Shown: positions 57,364-64,000 of the stretch, one piece after another | Position numbering within the stretch: the stretch's first letter is position 1 | How the letters are laid out: each line of letters starts with the position of its first letter | Assembly (NCBI GenBank): GCA_900073065.1 | Contig: FJOG01000011.1 | Location: forward strand, 512,882 to 576,881 | Source: Phialocephala subalpina | Lineage: Eukaryota > Ascomycota > Leotiomycetes > Helotiales > Mollisiaceae | Direction of reading: 5' to 3' | DNA length: 64,000 bases | Made by a program: the position numbers and the translations under genes | The notes under the pieces: model-generated | What the model was told of the DNA's origin: nothing | Seen by the model: only the letters and a program-made list of their open reading frames with translations | Database searches by the model: none

Positions 57364-59967
57364 CGTCGTTGATGAATGTGCTGCGCAAATCGCTAACCTG
57401 AATCGCAGTGTCCAAGAGTCATTGTCAACGAGGGAGAGCCGGAATATTTCAAAAGCACCGGTACACAGGTATTCCGGGGTAGAAATCGTTCACGTCTTGA
57501 AGGATCAGTACCCCTCAGTTTGCCAGGCGTGAATTCAACGCGATACGCGTGATGGCCTGCCGACATAGATTGCTTGGGGTCACTTGGGGGCTCTTGGCGT
57601 CAGCTGACTTGTCTCGAAATTGAAAGCTGGGCTAGAGAACGAGGGTAGAAAGTGTTTATCGTCTGATACTTTGATTAAAGTATAGTCAAGCCTTATTGGT
57701 TCCGTCAAGACTGCGTGCGAATGAAAATGTTGGATGCAACATCAGGTCTCGATTCAGACTCGCTCAAATCCGAATACTCACAAACATGCAGGGACACCTA
57801 GTATTTTTTATACATCGGATATATTACAAATGCTCCGAAGGACCATCTCGTGGTGTTGTCCAATCCAAGTAGTTCTGGACTTGAGTTTCAGCCTGAATGA
57901 ACCGTGTAACTACGGCAGCGGCCGCCCTCGATTGAAACTTGTGACCTGCATGCCCGTTTGCATGGTGACACAAGCCTATGATATCAAATCGGAGATATTC
58001 AAGTGCGGAGAGAGAAGCTTAATTCTTCCCCTGTACGCATGTTCCCGCCTTGCTTTCACCTCGGTCGACTTGACCCATCATATCGCTGCTGATCTTTTTC
58101 GAGCCTATGTGAGGACCCGACGACTACAGGGATCGCCATATCGGTGCTACCGACATTCTCAATCAAAGTAGCATAGAGAGACAGTCCGCACTGGCGTAGG
58201 ACATTAGGCTACTGAAATGAATCCACGTGATATGGAACTTCCTTCACAACAACACCATCGCCATCCTAGACGCAGTTGAACCTCAACAGTGCGTAGTATA
58301 CATGAATTATGCTTCGAAGATGATGCCTGGGCGTGACATAACTCAGGAAGTTCAACAGATATGAACGTTGAAGGTGACTTCATAGAGAAACACTTCATGA
58401 GCGAGGGACCAGGTGCCATGGCAGATACATTAATTCTTGAATGATTGACCTAAGGTGACGAATCGATGCATGGTGACGAGGCAGCATGGATACCAATAGA
58501 CAGATACGAGGCAAGATGACATCCAATAGTGAAAGGAATGGAGACTTGTCAGCGCGAGAAGCATCGGTGAGCTCCTTGGGATATAGGACAAAATAGATGA
58601 TTGAGCCCTCATCTGAAGTACACAATAGAGCTTCATCATTTTGATGCTTAGCGCACCTTTTAAACTCTTGTCTCCAATGTGTTGCTACATTAACCCTAAT
58701 GGGGCGGAGAGCCATCTGATTCGATGTCTTTTCGGAAAAGCGAGGTTTAGAGGGAGGCTCCGAATAAGACCATATAGATTTAAATAACAAAATTAACTTT
58801 CGGCTGCGGCCACACGACAACCGTAAGTTTCCAACCGCTGGTCAAAAAGCCCCAACTAACAATCAACAGATGAGAAGTCAACAGGGTTTGGTAATTACCA
58901 GCCCTCCTCCAAAGCAAAAGAACGACAGCGACAACACGTATACGAAACGTATTAAATTGCGTTTGTATCTTGGCCCCACGCTTGACACATTTCGAAGTCG
59001 ATACAGCGATGGCAGCCTTGAGAGTTTTGCTTCTCAATTCTTTTTTTGCTCTCTTTAGCCTGTCCTGCGTTGGAATTGAAGAGATCTTTGGGTTTATTAC
59101 TACTTTATGTTTTATGACTCGCTTCAAACCATTTCAAGCGATCTATGAGCATTTGCCCCAGTGACCAGGCGAGGGTAGATTTTGAAGGTGGGTTTGCTCC
59201 ACCATAGAATGAAACAGCTCCATCAGCGCGACAATTTCGTGAATCACATGCAATTTTTTGATTGCGTATAACAACCAACGATCTCTACAGCGCGATATGA
59301 GGAAAATATCAAGCTCAACAGAGTGAAATGACACCAGGAGCATCGCAAGCGTTTCCATCCCCCCCTTCTCGTCGTGCATCTAAATCTCTCTTAAGCTCTA
59401 GAAGCAATTTAGATCTTTATATGTTTCATCTAGAGCCAGCTTTTATTTAAAGAGAGCATTTCGATGTCCTCTTCATAACTCGATCGATCGATCGCAAAGC
59501 ATGACTTGAGATGGAAAGGTCCCTTCAGATGGTGCAACAAGCCAAGTGATAACATAATGAAGGTACTGCTCAAGAAGTTCAAATACAAACACACTCGCTT
59601 AAAAGCACATGAAATCTGGTCCTCGAGTGACATCTCGAAGGCATCAAAACGTCGAGAGCACGAGGCTCAAATTCGAGTAGCAATACCCGAGCGTAGCCCA
59701 TGTTCAACGGCAAGCAAAACACAAATCAATCAAACCCAAGCACGGATCAGAGCAACTAGATTCAAGTAAAGCCGATACAACAAAGACTTTTTTCTTTCTC
59801 TCCTCTTTCTTCTCTCAGTCTAAACACTACACAATCCAGCAGCATCGTCGTCCATCCAAACATCTTCCAGCCCCACTCCCTCACCGCCAAAATTCTGCCG
59901 CCACCACCTCTCCACAAACTTCCTCCCACCTCCCTCTCCCCTCCAACACCTCCGCGCGACAGTCACG
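57364..59967. other. Long gene-free stretch, then FAM32A promoter
   Basis: About 2.6 kb. Frames at 57734-58171 (plus) and 58395-59127 (minus) lack motifs and splice pairs. A strong CT-rich tract at 59789-59820 and the following C/A-rich DNA are typical of a fungal core promoter and leader for the gene starting at 59968. Confidence 0.45.
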
Positions 59968-60572
59968 ATGCCCTCAGACGACTACCAACCCGTAGTCCGT
60001 GGCGCCCTGAAACTCAAAGGCTCCGGTCCCGCCGGAATCACGAAAAAGAAGAAGAAAAAGCCCAAATCTACTACCGACGTCGATGCTTCCTCGAGCAAGA
60101 CGAGTGCGCTGCAGAAGGCGCTTGAGGATGAGGATTCTGCAGCGGGGAAAGAGTTAGTGAAGAGGAAGAATAAGAGTGAAGAAGAGGGGGAGGAGATGGG
60201 TAAAGAGGAGCCAAGGGAGTTAGAGGAGAGAGGAAATGATGGGAAGACGGCGAGTGAGAGGGCTAGGGAGGAGATGCGGAGGAAGAGGGTACGTTTTCTG
60301 CGGATATCTTCAATCGGGAGGGAGATGCTAACGGTGAAATAGTTGCACGAACGATTACAAAAGGAAGGCGTGAAGACACACAAGGAGCGGGTGGAGGAAC
60401 TTAATAAATATCTCAGTAATCTGAGTGAGCATCATGATATGTATGTTCTTTTCTTGGTTCTGCGGATTATCTTGGGGCTGAGGAGGAGGGGGGATTATAT
60501 GGGAGTATTCGGTTGGAGTTTGGGATGATGGCTAACCTTCTTCTTTGCAGGCCAAGAATCGGACCTGGATAA
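59968..60572 (+). CDS. FAM32A homologue (spliceosome-associated small protein)
   Basis: Three exons: 59968-60288, 60343-60440 and 60551-60572 (introns 54 and 110 bp), giving 146 aa. It has the family layout: N-terminal YQPVVRGALKLKG, a run of lysines (ITKKKKKKPK), an acidic/basic low-complexity middle, then the conserved C-terminus KTHKERVEELNKYLSNLSEH and HDMPRIGPG. The last seven codons are on a separate 22-nt exon. In human cells FAM32A is found in the post-branching spliceosome, where its C-terminal tail reaches the active site and stabilises the 5' exon. The same C-terminal tail is conserved here. The start is the only ATG that gives the conserved N-terminus. This is a clear orthologue. 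Confidence 0.92.
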
Positions 60573-60946
60573 CAGGATTGCGGATATCTGGAGAGGGTCT
60601 GGGTATGGTGGGACGGACGTTCGGTATGCAGGGAGGAAGGGCAGAAGTATGGAGCCTGTTGGTTGCTAGCGCATAGTGGAGTCTAGAGAAGATGCCCTAG
60701 GGCTACGAGATCAAATGTAGGAAGATCTTACCAGGATCACAAGAAGCACAATTACCAGAATCAAGTACTACATATACATCTCATCAAAGTTCCGCCTTGC
60801 ATTGGACATTGTGCACTATTTGCCCTTATCTATCGCTATCATACACAAGCAAACTACCCTTGGTATCGCAACGCCAAGAAACACCTTGAATGCTCTCATA
60901 AAACTCCAGTCGATAGATCAACCCAAGGCACAGTCTCCACCACCTC
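60573..60946. other. Convergent intergenic region
   Basis: About 370 bp between the 3' ends of the FAM32A gene and the E2-like gene. It should hold both polyadenylation sites, and I see no gene in it. Confidence 0.5.
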
Positions 60947-63732
60947 TCAGTCTACCCAAGGAGCCATAGTCATATGATCTGGGATATCTTCTTCTTCGGC
61001 CTCGCTGTACATGTTGAAAGAACCAGGAAAAGATGAGCCTGCAGAGCTAGCTTCCAAATCCGGTTCCTCCACATAGACCATCTTTCCCCATTTCTCCATG
61101 ATCGGCTTAGCAGCCTTGCCCTTCTCATTGACATGCTTTTCGAGCTTTCCGATAGTAGCCTTAATCGAGGATGCAGCGCCGATACCAAACTCCTTGCAAG
61201 CAGCTCTTGACTCCTTCTGATTGACAGCTCCAGTGTAGACCCACTTCTGTTCGAAGCTGTTGCTGTCCTCAGACTTCTGCTTCTTGGGATGATGCGCAAT
61301 GTCGACCTCGGTGCTGACCTTACGCTTACCCTTCAGACTGTTCAATTTGCCCAAGAGTCCCTTCTTCTTTTTGGGGTCGTCCTCATCATCAGAATCGGGA
61401 TTAGGAAAGGGTTGCGGAAGACAGAGGATCGTCGCCAGCTTATTGACGAGGTTGACTGGTGGAACATTGCTGGTAGACGGAATTTTATGTCTTCCCTTCT
61501 TTGGACCGAACGGAAATGGGAGGTTTGGCGAGAATTCGAGAAGGTACTTGTTATCAGGTACCCATTCAACGACCTCGGCCAAGATCTTCTTGCGATTGTG
61601 ACTGAAGTATTTCCTTGAAATTTCCTCCCAGATGTGCTCCTTCGCATTGGAATTGTCGAACGTGTTCTCCTTCCAAGCAATCATCGCATGTCTGATAGTC
61701 TTCGTCTGCACAACCTTCTTGTTCTCCTTCACTTGGGTGCTCTCTCCTTCATTCTCGTGACCTGGTTCATTGTGCCAAGGGAAAGGGGCGCCGAGAATCA
61801 TGGCTTGGACGCTAACGAGAACGGCTAGAAGCGTGCTCTTGTTCGGCTGCCACATTTCTTGGGGCATTCCAGACCATGTGTTGAGAATGGATAGACAGAC
61901 TATAGATATTAACAACTCCCGTCGTAAATATGCAAAGAGAACTTACCGCCACCACCAACATGTAGATTAGGATTGAAAGAGTATGTATCGCTATCATTAC
62001 CATCGAGAACGAAAGCCATCTTTGGAGGCGTCAGAGGGTACTCGGCCGGGAGGAAGATGTCAAATCTGGACATTATCAGTAATAATCCCATCGAAGCCCA
62101 GCAGCACTTACATGAACAATCCACCAGCATAAGGAGATCCTTCGGAGCCAACAATCATGACCTTCATGACATCTGACCGAGACTCTGCAATCTTGAGGAA
62201 GATTCCAGCTGGCAAAGAAGTTGTCAGTGTTGCAATTTCCTTGCTGATAGTACTGAGTCTGTTCTTTGCGACTGAAGTCTTCACATTGGCCATTTCTGTG
62301 GTATATCGATGGGCAACGAGCACTTCGTCCGTGAACGTGACTCTGTTCTCCTCTTGAAATTTCGCCCATTCAGCCTCCTTATATTCATCAGATTCCTCGT
62401 CTAGCGTCACCGGTCGTCGTGGTCGAGCGCTCGCCTCTGCATCTGCCCTGGTCTTTAAATAGTCATGGAGCTCAAGGACACTCTCACAAAGCTTCATCGT
62501 CTCCTTCTTCAATGGATTGACGGGAGTTTGCGTCGAGGGACCGCCGAGAGTCTTCTTTGCAGCAAGCTTAAGAAAGACCTTGACTTGCTCATAGATGTTC
62601 TTGCTACTGGAGAATACGGACGCGGATCGAGATGTTGACGAGATCTCTGGGACAGACGCATCCTGAATGACTGGATTGCCGAGTGTTCGGAGGCCTGGGC
62701 TTCGACTCTTCTCTGGACGCTCCTCGAAAAGTAAACCCGCTAGAGCAGGGATATCTGCAACAGCCTTCACAAAGTCGATAAGCTCCATGTACAGCTCCGC
62801 TCGCTCCGTCACGTCGGAAATCGAGTCATTGCGAATCAGGTCGGTGACATGATCGAAGAACATGCCGAGACGGAATAGGTTGGACTCGACAAGCGCAGGT
62901 GACGAAGCATCCGGCAAACAAGGACCTATCAATCTGAGCGTCTCGATCATCAATGCATCCTTCTCCTTCTTGTCTTCATCATCTGTGGGAGTGAAAGGCT
63001 TCGGCATGATCTACTTGCGATCAGCATTTCCAAGTCGCAAAGACCTGTGCTCAATTATAGCTTTCAGGGTCCAGAGAAATTTCTTACCGAATGGAACTGA
63101 TAGGCATACATTGCGTCCTCGCTGGGGAAATCAATATCATCGATCTCATCAACCATCATACCTCCCCATCCACCATACGCCACAGACTCGTAACCTGACG
63201 CATATCCAATACCTGGAACCGCAGAACCCTTGCCCTTGACCGGTGTCTTCTTCTTTGGCTTTGATTTCGGCTCTGATTTCTTCTCTGGCTTGATCTGACT
63301 GTCATCGAACCGGCACAACAGGAAGTAGATAGTGAACAATCGGCCTAGATCGCAGCAATGATTGATGACTCCGAGAGGGGTAAACAGGCTCTTGGCGTTC
63401 AGGGCAGGGAGATAGTTACATCCAACGCACGTCGCTGTCTTGCATTGCTGGCAAGCCCACGCGGACAGGTGACTCGTTGGCGGGATTGTCTTCGCTCCTG
63501 CGCGCCACTCCTCGATATGCTCAAGATCGTCATCGATGCGCAAGACCCTATTGCAGAGCGGATTGCGACAGTGCGTATAGAATTGTCTGCAGAGTGCGCG
63601 TAGATCGAGCACACTCTGAACGACTTGGCTGTCTTGCTCCGCATTTTCCACTTTGGCGACATTGCCCTCGGAGATCGATTTGCTGTTGGAGCTCCCCATG
63701 GCTGCACCTGAGGAAGTTCCTGGAGTCGACAT
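60947..63732 (-). CDS. Large UBC (E2-like) protein of UBE2O/BIRC6 type
   Basis: Four exons: 63732-63088, 63010-62112, 62065-61947 and 61899-60947 (introns 77, 46 and 47 bp; phases 0, 2, 1), giving 871 aa. N-terminal region: a Cys-rich module (LCNRVLRIDDDLEHIEEW, then ACQQCKTATCVGCNYLPAL) and a Lys-rich linker. The middle is helical. The UBC domain starts about residue 450: PYAGGLFIFDIFLPAEYPLT, FNPNLHVGGG, VCLSILNTWSGMPQEMWQP. The active-site Cys is the C of VCLS, and intron 3 sits immediately before it. The motif FNPN plus CLSILNTW is that of UBE2O/BIRC6-type E2 domains, not of small E2s. A Lys-rich, acidic-ended tail follows. It should transfer ubiquitin, possibly as an E2/E3 hybrid; its substrates are unknown. 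The gene looks intact. Confidence 0.88.
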
Positions 63733-64000
63733 TGGGTAGGAGGATTCCTCTTGGTCTTGTTGTAGGATGGCGGTCAGGTGTGCCTGGAAAGCTGGTAAGG
63801 AAGACTTCTACGACAGAGCGGCGGAATAAACAAATGGACGGAGCGAGTGGAAGACGCTAGTGAACCCGATTTGGATTTGGCAGATTCACTGCAATGAAAT
63901 AACAGTGCTGGGGCTCATTATCAAATCTTCGTTTGCGAACAAGCGCTTTCTGGAGTATTGTGTCCAATGTTGGACGCTCTTTCCAATTTTGGCCAACATC
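63733..64000. promoter_or_regulatory. Presumed promoter of the E2-like gene
   Basis: The last 268 bp of the window lie upstream of the ATG at 63732 on the minus strand. No coding signal is visible. Confidence 0.4.

Noticed and set aside
1..64000. CRISPR array, bacterial operon signals, riboswitches
   Set aside because: None seen, and not expected in a fungal nuclear genome.

Overview
The window is genomic DNA of a filamentous ascomycete. Introns are short (mostly 50-90 bp) with GTRNGT-type donors, CTNAC-type branch sites and YAG acceptors, and the gene types are typically fungal (DLT1, Zn2Cys6 factor, 2EXR and EST1-type families, short tyrosinase). A member of the Leotiomycetes fits the gene content, but that is inference. 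One assembly gap of 373 N lies at 11196-11568.

Layout. 0-7 kb is ordinary: an MFS transporter (minus), a DLT1 homologue (plus) and a signal-peptide tyrosinase (plus). From 7.5 to 36 kb the DNA is gene-poor. It holds broken genes (7.5-8.6 kb; an EST1-type fragment at 28 kb; a Cys-rich protein gene with an 11-bp tandem repeat at 25.6 kb) and a dispersed set of tiny paralogous genes. 36-44 kb carries an aldo-keto reductase, a frameshifted 2EXR gene and a divergent NmrA-like oxidoreductase / Zn2Cys6 regulator pair. 44-52 kb is gene-poor again with more of the tiny genes. 52.8-64 kb has an ankyrin-repeat protein with an in-frame stop, a tRNA-Thr gene with an unusual insertion plus a decayed relative, a secreted-protein pseudogene with four stops, a FAM32A homologue and an 871-residue E2-like (UBC) protein.

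The most interesting content is, first, a previously unnamed (to me) family of about a dozen small proteins (84-124 aa in the intact copies). They are all on the minus strand between 9.2 and 48.7 kb. They share a C-terminal motif R-I-x-x-[YWF]-L-x-[DN]-P followed by a short amphipathic stretch, and a two-exon design with a first exon of usually exactly 50 nt and a phase-2 intron. Second, a tRNA-Thr(AGU) gene at 55.7 kb is interrupted after position 13 by a 55-bp insert that carries every hallmark of a spliceosomal intron (GTAAGT, CTAAC, CAG). Removing it yields a well-folded tRNA followed by a T5 terminator. Third, several otherwise open frames are closed by stops that each need only one C-to-T change, which suggests RIP-like mutation or, for the UAG cases, possible RNA editing.

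The exon models were built by hand from splice signals and frame. No similarity search was possible, so family names rest on recognised motifs.
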